A stretch of DNA of 64,000 nt from Arachis hypogaea. Its lineage: Eukaryota > Streptophyta > Magnoliopsida > Fabales > Fabaceae. The position numbers were made by a program, and so were the translations under genes. This document shows, in pieces, positions 54,250 through 63,809 of this stretch. Position 1 is the first letter of the stretch. Every line of letters begins with the position of its first letter. Location: NCBI RefSeq assembly GCF_003086295.3, contig NC_092042.1, positions 40,471,419 through 40,535,418 on the forward strand, written 5' to 3'. The notes under the pieces were generated by a model, which was not told where the DNA came from, ran no database searches, and saw only the letters and a program-made list of their open reading frames with translations.

Positions 54250-56004
54250 TTTTTTGGCACAGAGGACCGTGCATGATTTAGGTGTGGCGGAGGATCTACG
54301 AATTTTTGGGTGTAAACATTCTCTCCTAAACATTTGTGATTTGGTTTATTTTGAGTTTCTTGTTATGATTTTTGTTGATATTTCTAATATTCTGTCTTTT
54401 TCTACATACTAGTATTTTGGTTATTTATGCATATATTAGTTGCTTTTAGTTTATCTTTAATAGTGCATTTTTAATTATGGTTTATATATATGTTTTGAGT
54501 ATTGTCTTGCTTGGTATATAGTATAGACTTTGGTTGTGAATGGATGATGTGAATAGCATGTGCTTAGTTTATTTTGATCCTAATTGTTCATGTTAATTTT
54601 TGGTTGTTGAAAATTAGGAAAAGAACTAGAAAATTTTGAAAAATTTTCATCCATCACATACATACATAACATATATAGGAAATAATTTTGGTGAAAAACA
54701 ACAAAGATTTTCAAGAATTTTGTTTTAGAGCATTCTATTGAATTGATTTAGAAAATTGTTTTTAAAACTTGCTTGAATAATTTTTGTAGAACATAGATGA
54801 GGTAAGAACAAAATACCTTGTGAGTTTTGAGCTTAAAATGAGTAGTTACACATTCCAACCACTAATTTTGTTCATTGTGTGTTATATCTCTTCTATGATT
54901 GTAATCTTATTTTTGCTTGATTCTTTATTTCCAATGATTGATGTTTTGAATTCATTGAGCATGATTGAGGCCATCTTTGTATAGCTCACTAACCTATATA
55001 GCCTTACCCTTGCATCTACTATTGTTAACCCCTTTGAGCTTTGTTTACCCCCATTATTGTTTTCTTTTTCATATTAGCACAGTACAACCTTAAGTGGAAA
55101 ACAATGATTTATCTTGAATTGTACCTTTGATTAGCTTAGGTTGAGAAGTGTGTTACATTTAAGTGTGAGAGAATTTTGGAGAACATTGGTAGTGAATGAA
55201 AATGTCTGTTTTGGATAATTCATGGAAAATTTTGGAAAATGGGTGCATTCATGTATGAACTAGAAAACCATATGCATTTATCATGATTAAAAAAAAGGGA
55301 AACAATAGTTTCCCCAAAGAGGAAATTATGAATAAGAAATTCATATGTAATGTGAATGAAAGAGCATACATGAATGTTTGTGAAAAAGAAATAATAGGAA
55401 GTTAGGATTGCATATTTTTGTTATGGATTGATAAAGGTTGAGTTGGATACTTAAACTAATCAAAGATTCAATTCGATTTAGTCCACTTGGCCATATCTAT
55501 CCCACCTTGACCCTAACCCCATTACAACCCTATGAAGTATTCATGATAATTGCATTCATACATCACTTGTTTATTGATTGCAAGATGAAAAGCAAATCCT
55601 TGAAAGCATGATTGGAGGAGACTTGAGCGATTAAACCCTAGACATCGAGTGATTAGAGTGTATACATACCAAGTGAGGGTTCAATTACTCAATTCTATGT
55701 TTTCACACTTCTTATCATGTATTCTTGCAAGTTGCTTCATTTTGATGAGTTGAATCAATTCTTTAGATGTTGGTTGCATTGGATTATTTACTTGCTTAGC
55801 CCTAATTTTCTATACTCTTGCTTGGAAATTTGATTGATTGTTTCCACCAATTCCATAGAATACCTTAGATAGATAAATATATATAGATAGTATATAGTAT
55901 ACTTGCATGCATATAGATAGTTGCATTCAATAAGTTGATTACCCTTTGATCATTCTCCTTGTTAGTTTAGCATGAGAACATGCTATTGTTTAAGTGTGGA
56001 GAAT
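54250..56004 (+). other. Non-coding 3' region of element A with polypurine tract
   Basis: AT-rich with no gene. Conserved with element E: CACTTGGCCATAT and CCCCATTACAACCC (55487-55532), then GAGTGATTAGAGTGTA and AGTGAGGGTTCAATTACTCA (55648-55691). It ends in the polypurine tract TAAGTGTGGAGAAT (55991-56004) against LTR A2. Confidence 0.7.
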
Positions 56005-57600
56005 TGATGAGTCCATATTTGATGATATATTTTGGCTTGATTTTGATAGATTTCATCACATAAACTCACACTTAAGCACCAAAATAGCATACTTTTGTGT
56101 TTTGTCCTTAATTTGATCCTAAATGTAAAAACATGCATTTTTGTGCTTCAATTGAGTAATTTAAATCCACTTTTATGCCATTCGATGTCGTGATATGCTT
56201 TGTGAGTGATTTCAGGTCATTGAGGCAAGATTGGCCAAGTAAAAGTGGAAAAAAGCATGTACAAGGGAGAAAACATGAAGAAAACAAGGAAAAGCACACA
56301 CAGCTATGTGTGCGTGCGCACAAGAATTCGTCTGTGCGCACAAGAAGAAATTTGCATGTGTGCGTGTGCACAAGCACCTGAGCGTACGCACAGGTCAACA
56401 TTCAGCAAAGTGTACGTGCGCACAGGACCCTGCACGTAGTTTCATTAATGAAACATGTGCTGTGCGATTTTTGAGGGCTTTTGGCCCAATTTTTGAAGGC
56501 TTGATGCTGAATTGAAGTGCTATATGAAGGGGATATCATCATATATGAATAAGAGACCATTATTAGGTTTTAGATTAAGTTTTATTCGGTAGAAGTAGTA
56601 TAAGAAGCTTCCATAGGAGTAGAAGTAGTGTAGATAGTAGAATTCTCTCTTAGGGTTACATTTCCATTTCCATCATAGCATTTTATAGCAAGCTTTGATT
56701 TTGGATTTAGCTTCATTAATTGTAAGTACTCTCAATTTCTCTTTAATTACATTGTCTTTATTTTCATTTTCTCTTGGTTCAAGTTGCTTTGTTCATATTT
56801 GTAATTTTGAGTTTCTTGAAGTTTTGACTGATGAATTTAATGTTTCATGATTTCTTTATGTTTGTTTGGATGTTTATTGTTAATTTTGTGAATAGTTGGT
56901 TATAGTTTTCTATTTTTCCTTGAAATTTTCCATGTTTTACTTTATGCACACAAGGTGTTTGTGAAAATGCCAACTTTAGATTTTGAGTAGATTTTTACAC
57001 CTTGGCTTGTGGTTTGTGTTCCTAGGATACTAGAGTCATAATGTCCGACGTTTAGTGGTAATTCTTGGGTAGTTAGTTGACTCTTGTTTCCATTGGCACT
57101 AGCCTTTTATCAACTAGTTTGGTAAGTTGGTTAGGACTTATGGATTAAGGTCAATTATGCTTGCTTGACTTACTCCTCGATGGTTGGGGTTGACTAGGCG
57201 AGATTGACTCATCATAATTAATATAGTCGTGGTTGTGGCGATGATAGGATTCCTTGGATCCTCACTCCCAGGTCAAGGTCTCTTTTATGCATTTTCACTA
57301 GTTTTGATTTCGTTTGCTTACAGTTGCATTAATTTACAATTTTGATCATTCCTTAGTTCTTTTAATCATCTTGTTCTTCGATTTTTTTAAGCCCCTCTTT
57401 GTCCTCACAACCGAGAGCATATAACACGTCGATTGCTTTCCTAGGGAGAACGACCTGAGGTTTAATTACTCTCAATTTATATCTATTTTGAATTTTTACA
57501 TTTGATTAAGAGGATTCATTGTTGGTGTGGACTATGCTACCAACGAATTGATTCTTGTCTTGATTGATTCCAAACTATACAAGAAAAGCCTCTAACACCA
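56005..57600 (+). repeat. LTR A2
   Basis: 1596 bp, TGATGAGTCCATATTTGATG...CTAACACCA. Preceded by a polypurine tract and followed by a primer-binding site, so it is both the 3' LTR of element A and the 5' LTR of the next internal copy. Array 56290-56432. Confidence 0.85.
56290..56432 (+). repeat. Word array TGCGTGCGCACA in LTR A2
   Basis: TGTGTGCGTGCGCACAAG, TCTGTGCGCACAAG, GTGTGCGTGTGCACAAG, GAGCGTACGCACAGG and GTGTACGTGCGCACAGG; 285-427 bp from the LTR start. Confidence 0.85.
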
Positions 57601-57659
57601 AATTTGGCACCGTTGCCGGGGAAGAGAAGAATGTTAATTGGCAATGAAATGGAAATTTC

Positions 57660-57929
57660 ATCAAAAGGGCCGACTTAACATTTGGATCTCAATTTTGGTA
57701 CAAGAGTGAATTTAGTGGATTCCGGGGAGTGCACGAGCATGTCAATGGTGATAGAAGAACTCAAGCATGGGATCCGGGCATTAGTTCTATGCGTCAACAC
57801 TTAAGGATCTTAGTTGCGAGCTTGAAGTCTCTCAAAAGTTTGATGAAATTCATTTGGGACCTCGGAGGTCTAGTCAATAGCAAACTTGGTTGGAGATTTA
57901 AGGAGGAGTGGAAGCATAAGCCGCCCTAA
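57660..57929 (+). pseudogene. ORF1 remnant of A'
   Basis: Only the C-terminal domain remains: a short run before 57729, then WDPGISS, SLMKFIWDLGGLVNSKLGW and EEWKHKPP to a stop at 57929. The first about 330 residues are deleted, joining the region after the primer-binding site to the domain. Confidence 0.75.
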
Positions 57930-57978
57930 TAAGGATCTCCTCACCAAGTCCAACTTAGGACTATAAACCAAAGTGCTA

Positions 57979-57996
57979 GGTGGGAGACACCCCACC
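57979..57996 (+). promoter_or_regulatory. Conserved RNA hairpin downstream of ORF1 (A')
   Basis: GGTGGGAGACACCCCACC: a perfect 6-bp stem, 50 bp past the ORF1 stop. Confidence 0.8.
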
Positions 57997-58209
57997 ATGG
58001 TAATATCCTTCTAGCTTTCTCTCTTTTACATTTTTGTTTCTTGAATAATTGGCTATATTGCTCGGTTGGTTACATTTATTTTGATGTTTGTTGGGTAATT
58101 TTAGTGAAATAATGTATTTTTGGGAGTTTTGTGATGTTTTGGGACTTGAAAACCTGTTTTGGATGTCAAAATTGATGCCTTTGAGGCATAATTTTTGTTG
58201 CAGGATCAG

Positions 58210-58372
58210 AGTCCTGTGCGTGCGTATAGCCTTGTGCGTCCACACAAGTCCCCTATTTTTCAATTCCTGTACGTACGCACAACAACGTGTGCACGCACAC
58301 CCTTAAGTGTCTCCTCTGTTTCCAGCACGTGCACAGGCTGTGCGTGGGAACACAACCTCTTCCTACCTATGC
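58210..58372 (+). repeat. Internal word array of A', left part
   Basis: CTGTGCGTGCGTATAG, TTGTGCGTCCACACAAG, CTGTACGTACGCACAAC and CGTGTGCACGCACACCC units. It continues at 59808 after the solo LTR. Confidence 0.8.
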
Positions 58373-58377
58373 GTCTG

Positions 58378-59807
58378 TGACGAACGGACTTTTGCGTGGT
58401 CAAGAATTTTACAAATAAAGTCTTGTTGAAAGTATAGCTTCTAAACCAGTAAAGAATCCTTTCGTACAAAAACTTGTTTGTCACTAAAACAAACCCAATA
58501 AAAGTAATAACCGAAGTATTTAAATCTTGGGTCCTCTCTCAAGGAATTGCAGGGAGGTGTGTTATTATTGGTTATGAGAAAAGTATCTTTTTGGGTTTTT
58601 GAAAGGTTTGAACAAGGAATGTAAATGACAAGGAAGTAAACTAATTATCATGAAAACCCTTGCAAGGTATAAGAACTGGATGTCCTATCCTAGTTATCCT
58701 TATCAATTGTGATGAGAATTGGCTTTTGCTCCCACTTGGTCAACCTCTAACTATGAAGGTATGTTAAGTGGATAAATCAATTTGGTACCTCAGGTCCTAG
58801 TCAATTCCTAAGAAAATACTAGAGTTAGGGAAATTCAAATCAATCGGCAAAGAATTCCAATTTTCAATCAACAAGGAGTTTGATAACTCAAGTGTCTCCA
58901 ATTACTCAACACAAGCTAGGAATGTAAAAAGCTAAATTAAAATCATAAATATGAAATACCTCAAATTACTTTAAATAAAGAAATCAAATCTAACATGGAG
59001 TTCATAAACAAATAAAAGAGAAACTAAATTAAAAGAACATTGAACCTAGAATTGAGAAGAAGAAAAAATCCTAATCCTAAAACCTAAGAGAGAGGAGAGA
59101 GCCTCTCTCTCTAGAGAATTACATCTAAAACGTAAAATTGTGTGAATGAGAAGTGTATGATGATTGAATGTTTTGATTCCCCCACTTTGTAGCCTCTAAT
59201 ATGTGTTTTCTGGGCCAAAAACAGGATCAAAAATAGCTCAGAAATTGCCCCTAGCGATTTCTGATACGTCCAGCACGTGCGCATCTCACGCGTACGCGTC
59301 GTCTACGCGTACACGTGGATTGAACTTTTGCCAGGTCACGCGTACGCATAATCCATGCGTGCGCATCACCCAACAGCTAGGCTGCTCTGGCAAATTATAT
59401 ATCGTTGCGAAGCCCCGAATGTTAGCTTTCCAACGCAACTAAAACTGCCACATTTGGATATGGGTAGCTCAAGTTATGACCGTTTGAGTGGGAAGAGGTC
59501 AGGGCTGACAGCTTTGAAGTTCCTTTAGTTTCTTGTATTCCTTCCACTTTTGCATGCTTCCTTTCCATCCTCTGAGCCATTCCTGCCTTATAAACCCTGA
59601 AATCACTTAACACACATATTAAGGCATCGAATGGTAATAAGAGAGGATTAAAAACAGTGAATTAAAGGTAAAAAAACATGTTTTCTATCGTAGCACAAAA
59701 TCAGAAGGAAAATGTAAGACATGCGAATTCTATTAATAAATGTGAGAATAGTGGATAAAATCCTTCTCAATTAAGCACAAGATATACCACGAAATAGTGG
59801 TGCATCA
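58378..59807 (-). repeat. Solo LTR G (minus) in the A' array
   Basis: 1430 bp; minus-strand start TGATGCACCACTATTTCGTG at 59807, end at 58378 (plus strand TGACGAACGG). Flanks GTCTG (58373-58377) and GTCCG (59808-59812) match at 4 of 5 bases, a slightly decayed TSD. Word array 59268-59372; CTCTCT hairpin 59086-59115. Same LTR class as D, E and F. Confidence 0.8.
59268..59372 (-). repeat. Word array GCGTACGC in solo LTR G
   Basis: CACGCGTACGCGTCG, TACGCGTACACGTGG, CACGCGTACGCATAATCC and ATGCGTGCGCATCACC: the same word as LTR D at 2709-2795. Confidence 0.8.
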
Positions 59808-59812
59808 GTCCG

Positions 59813-60095
59813 CACACCATGCGTGCAGCCGCACACGTACCTTCAAAAAAAAAAAGAGAACCCTTGTGCGCGCGCATCATGCTGAGCGCACGCACACCCA
59901 TGAACCAACCTTTTGGCCGCAACACACGCACAGGCTATGCGTGCGCACCCAGCCCCTTTCCTTCCTTTTGTGCCTGTGCATACCCTTTGTGGGCCCGCAC
60001 AGGTCGCGTTACACCTTCTGATCGCAGCGTCCGCACAATCTTGTGCATGCGCATACCCCCTTCTTTCTCCTTGTGTACGTCCGCACAGGTCCCTT
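59813..60095 (+). repeat. Internal word array of A', right part
   Basis: GCACACCATGCGTGCAG, TTGTGCGCGCGCATCATGC, GAGCGCACGCACACCC, ACACGCACAGGCTATGCGTG and TTGTGTACGTCCGCACAGG units. Followed by GTTAATTCGAAAAGGGG, which matches the array end of element A at 51517-51533. Confidence 0.8.
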
Positions 60096-61141
60096 TTCGA
60101 ACGTTAATTCGAAAAGGGGAAGGGTCGCGCTTCACTCACCCAAAACCTCACCCATCCAGTTTCTCTTCTCTTTTCTCTGAGCCACATAACCACTTCCTCC
60201 TTCCAGCCACCCCGTGACCACCGCCGCAGGCAACAATGCTGCCGCCGCCGTCACCCTATCTCTCTCTCTATTCCTTCTTCCTTTCTCTCTCTCACCTACA
60301 TTTCCCCCTTCCCTGTCTCTGCCACATCACCACCGCGCCTGCCCTAGGCCGCACGCCAGTCCGGCAACTAACCACACCAGTGCCGCAACGTCCACCACCT
60401 CTCCATCTTCCACCTACTTCCTTCTTCTCCTCTGCATTCCAAGTTTCCTTTTTATCTCCCCTGTTCCATTTCTTCTTGCTTCTTGCTTCACTTTACTGCT
60501 TTTGTTTATTTCTGTTTTTAATTATGCTTTAGTCATTAAGTGGCCTTAGGTTAGATGACCTGTGTTCTGGATTGAATCTGCAATGTTGGGATATTGTTGA
60601 ATGTTGCTGAGATTGAATGTTGCTATGTCTGAGACTGTGTGTTGCTATTCTTGGCTGAACTATAATGCTGTTGTGTTGAACTGTGAATGTTACCAGTAGT
60701 GAACTATGATTACTGCAGCTAAATTTTGCACATTTTATGCTAGTTGAAATGCTGAATAGGAATTTTTGCCTCATCTTTTGTGTCTGATCAACACAGATTT
60801 TGAATTTTGTTTCGGTTTTGCATTGCTACTTTCTCATTGTGCAAATCTTCTGTTTAATTCTAAATGCTGCCTGAGATGATTAATGCACTCTGTGTTCATG
60901 CTAAAATATTGAACTGAACTTCATTTTGTTGTGAGATTATCTTGTTTGATACCATTTCTGTTGTGCATATCATCATTCACTAATTGGTATGCCAACTATG
61001 CACTTCCTAACTGACTTTGTGTTTCAAACCAAATTGGCCTGGAATTTACAGCCTTCATCATTCTATTTGGTATTTTTAAGTGCATAGCATGCTAGTTAAC
61101 TGCACTATATGCTGACTGCCATGCCCTTTTGTTTTAAACAC
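60096..61141 (+). other. Leader of A' (C-rich, then AT-rich)
   Basis: 60180-60430 is a CCACCGCCG-type C-rich segment and 60535-60560 has GGCCTTAGGTTAGATGAC; both are shared with element A. The open frames at 60214-60549 look compositional. It ends at TTTTAAACAC against the next LTR. Confidence 0.55.
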
Positions 61142-62681
61142 TGATGAGTGGATATTTTATATGCTTTTTGGGTGTAATTTAATATAGATTTTAGCATGTT
61201 TTAATTAGTTTTTAATAGAATTTTATTAGTTTTTAAGCGAAAATCATATTTCTAGACTTTACTATAAGTTTGTGTGTTTTTCTGTGATTTCCGGTATTTT
61301 TTGGTTGAAATTAAGGGAGCTGAGCAAAATCTAATTTAGGCTGAAAAAGGACTGCTGATGCTGTTGGATTCTGACCTCCCTGCACTCGAAATGGATTTTT
61401 TGGAGCTACAAGAGTCCAATTGGAGCGTTCTCAATTGGGTTGGAAAGTAGACATCGAGGGCTTTTTAGAATTATATAATAGTCCATACTTTGCGCAAAGA
61501 TAGACGATGCAAACTGGCATTCAACGCCAGTTCTATGTTGTAGTCTGGCGTCCAGCACCCGAAACAGGTTACAAGTTGGAGTTCAACGCCAAAAACACGT
61601 TACAACCGGGCGTTCAACTCCAGAAATAGTCCAGGCACGTGAGAAGCTTAAGTCTCAGCCGCAACACATACCAAGTGGGCCCCAGAAGTGGATTTCTGCA
61701 CCAATTATCTTAGTTTACTCATTTTTTGTAAACCTAGGTTACTAGTTTAGTATTTAAATAACTTTTAGAGACTTATTTTGGATCTCATGACATTTTTAGA
61801 TCTAAATTTTTATACTCTTTGACGGCATGAGTCTCTAAACTCAATTGTTGGGGGTGAGGAGCTCTGCAGCGTCTCGATGAATTAATGCAATTATTTCTGT
61901 TTTTCCATTCAAACATGCGTGTTCATATCTAAGATGTTCATTCGCGCTTAACTATGGAGAAGGTGGTGATCCGTGACACTCATCACCTTCCTCAATCCAT
62001 GAATGTGTATCTGACAACCACCTCCATTCTACATCAGATTGAATGAGTATCTCTTAGATTCCTTAATCAGAATCTTCGTGGTATAAGCTAGAATTGATGG
62101 CAGCATTCATGAGAATCCGGAAAGTCTAAACCTTGTCTGTGGTATTCTGAGTAGGATTCTGAGATTGGATGACTGTGACGAGCTTCAAACTCGCGAGTGT
62201 TGGGCGTGATGACAAACGCAAAAGAATCAATGGATTCTATTCCGACATGATCGAGAACTAACAGCTGATTAGCCGTGCTGTGACAGAGCATTTGGACCAT
62301 TTTCACTGAGAGGATGGGAAGTACCCATTGACAACGGTGACACCCTACATAGAGCTTGCCATGGAAGGAACTTTGCACTTTTGCATGAGAGAAATATTAT
62401 GTTACAGGAATTCAGAAGACAAAGCATCTCCAAAATTCCAACATATTCTCTATTATTGCACAACAAGTAGTTATTTCACGCTCTTTTATTTTTTAGTAAT
62501 TCAAACTGATAATTATAATTGATCTCCTGACTAAGAATAACAAAATAAACATAGCTTGCTTCAAACCAACAATCTCCGTGGGATTCGACCCTTACTCACG
62601 TAAGGTATTACTTGGACGACCCAGTGCACTTGCTGATTAGTTGTGCGGATTGCAAAAGTGTGATTGCAATTTCGTGCACCA
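61142..62681 (+). repeat. 5' LTR of element K
   Basis: 1540 bp, TGATGAGTGGATATTTTATA...CGTGCACCA. Array 61510-61625; degenerate TATA (TATTTAAATA, 61751-61760); U5 core GTGGGATTCGACCCTTACTCA near 62580. Confidence 0.85.
61510..61625 (+). repeat. Word array GGCGTTCAACTCC in LTR K
   Basis: CTGGCATTCAACGCCAG, CTGGCGTCCAGC, TGGAGTTCAACGCCA and GGGCGTTCAACTCCAG in alternating orientation, 368-483 bp from the LTR start. Confidence 0.75.
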
Positions 62682-62687
62682 AGTTTT

Positions 62688-62705
62688 TGGCGCCGTTGCC
62701 GGGGA
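62688..62705 (+). other. Primer-binding site of element K, tRNA-Asp
   Basis: TGGCGCCGTTGCCGGGGA, an exact match, 6 bp after the LTR. Confidence 0.9.
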
Positions 62706-63809
62706 TTGTTCGAGTTTGAACAACTAAAGGTTTATTTTGTTGCTTAGATTAGGAATAATTTATTTTTGTTGCTATAGAGTCATTAAATTCTGAGTCCTTT
62801 ATTTCCTTTTCAAAAAATTTTCAAAAATATTATTTTTCTTTATCAATTTTTAATTTTTTTCATGAGTTTAGTCTATTGTTCTAAGTTTGGTGTCAATTGA
62901 ATATTTTATATTTTTCTTTTAAATTTTCGAAGTTGTGTTCTTTGATCTCCAAGTTGTTCTTGTTTATTTTTCTTGTTTGATCTTTAGTTTTTCTTGCTCT
63001 GTGTCTTTTCTTGTTTTTCTTGTGCTATTCCAAAGCATTAGTATTCCAAAAGGAATATACCTCTTCAAAACAAGTGTTACCTTTACTGCCCAATTGGCTA
63101 AAGCATTGGTTTATGCTCTTGGTAATTGGGTATCTCCTTTTTAAAATCTTTTTCAAAAATAATTTTTCTTTGATTGAATCTTGTGCTAAACTTTAAGTTT
63201 GGTGTTTTCTTGTTAATCTTTTTATAATTTTCGAAAATTTTATTGAAGTTTTCTAAAAATTTTAAGTTTGGTATTCTTTCTTTTGTTCTTGTTGTTCTTG
63301 TGAATCTTCAAATGTTCTTGAGTCTTTCTTGTGTTTTGATCTTAAAATTTTTAAGTTTGGTGTTCCTTGGTGTTTTCCCTCCAAAATTTTCGAAAACAAG
63401 GAGCATTAGATCTAAAAATTTTAAGTCTTGTGCCTTTTGTGTGTTTTTCTCTTTCATCATAAAATTTAAAATTCAAAAAAATTTATCTTTTCTAACTATT
63501 TTCAAGCTATATTTTCGAAATTTTTTTATAAAAATTCAGATTTCAATTTCAAAATTTTTCAAATCTTATCCTTTTAAGATTCAAAAAATTTTTTTATTAT
63601 TATATCTTTTTCGAAAATATCCTAACCATTTTCTCTCTCCTCACTTTTTTGAAAATCTTCATAAAATATTTTCAAATTCTTATTAATTTTTAATTTTAAT
63701 TTTCTTATTTTATCTTATTTTTATTTTGGTTTTTATTTTATTTTGAAAATCATTTTTTATTTATTTATAAAATAAAAATTTAAATCCACATTACCCCCTT
63801 TACTCCAAC
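62706..63809 (+). other. AT-rich leader of element K with AAGTTTGGTGT repeats
   Basis: A T-rich leader with at least four dispersed TTAAGTTTGGTGTT-like units (62882, 63196, 63262 and 63353) and a diverged one near 63420, plus repeated AAAATTTTCGAAAA motifs. No convincing gene. Confidence 0.6.

Larger units (their letters stand above)
40236..57600 (+). mobile_element. Non-autonomous LTR retrotransposon A (ORF1 + ORF2, no gag or pol), with a nested element
   Basis: LTR A1 (40236-41735), primer-binding site (41740), ORF1 (41960-43233), hairpin, internal word array (43500-43563 continuing at 51108), a C-rich leader, ORF2 (53000-54249), conserved non-coding 3' region, polypurine tract (55991-56004), LTR A2 (56005-57600). 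Without the 7.5-kb nested element (43569-51102 plus one TSD copy) it is about 9.8 kb. No gag, protease, reverse transcriptase or integrase motif was found, so it would need proteins supplied by another element. LTR A2 is followed by a second primer-binding site and internal region, so no right-hand TSD exists here. Confidence 0.8.
57601..61141 (+). mobile_element. Second internal region of family A (A'), truncated on the right
   Basis: Starts with a primer-binding site TGGCACCGTTGCCGGGGA (57605-57622), then an ORF1 remnant, hairpin, word array, solo LTR insertion (58378-59807), the rest of the array, a C-rich leader and AT-rich sequence up to the next LTR at 61142. ORF2 is not reached. The layout matches 41736-52300 of element A, with most of ORF1 deleted. 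Confidence 0.75.

Noticed and set aside
58388..58392. Solo LTR G starting at 58393 (TGCGTGG)
   Set aside because: Alignment with LTR F places the start at TGACGAACGG (58378), which also gives a near-perfect TSD.
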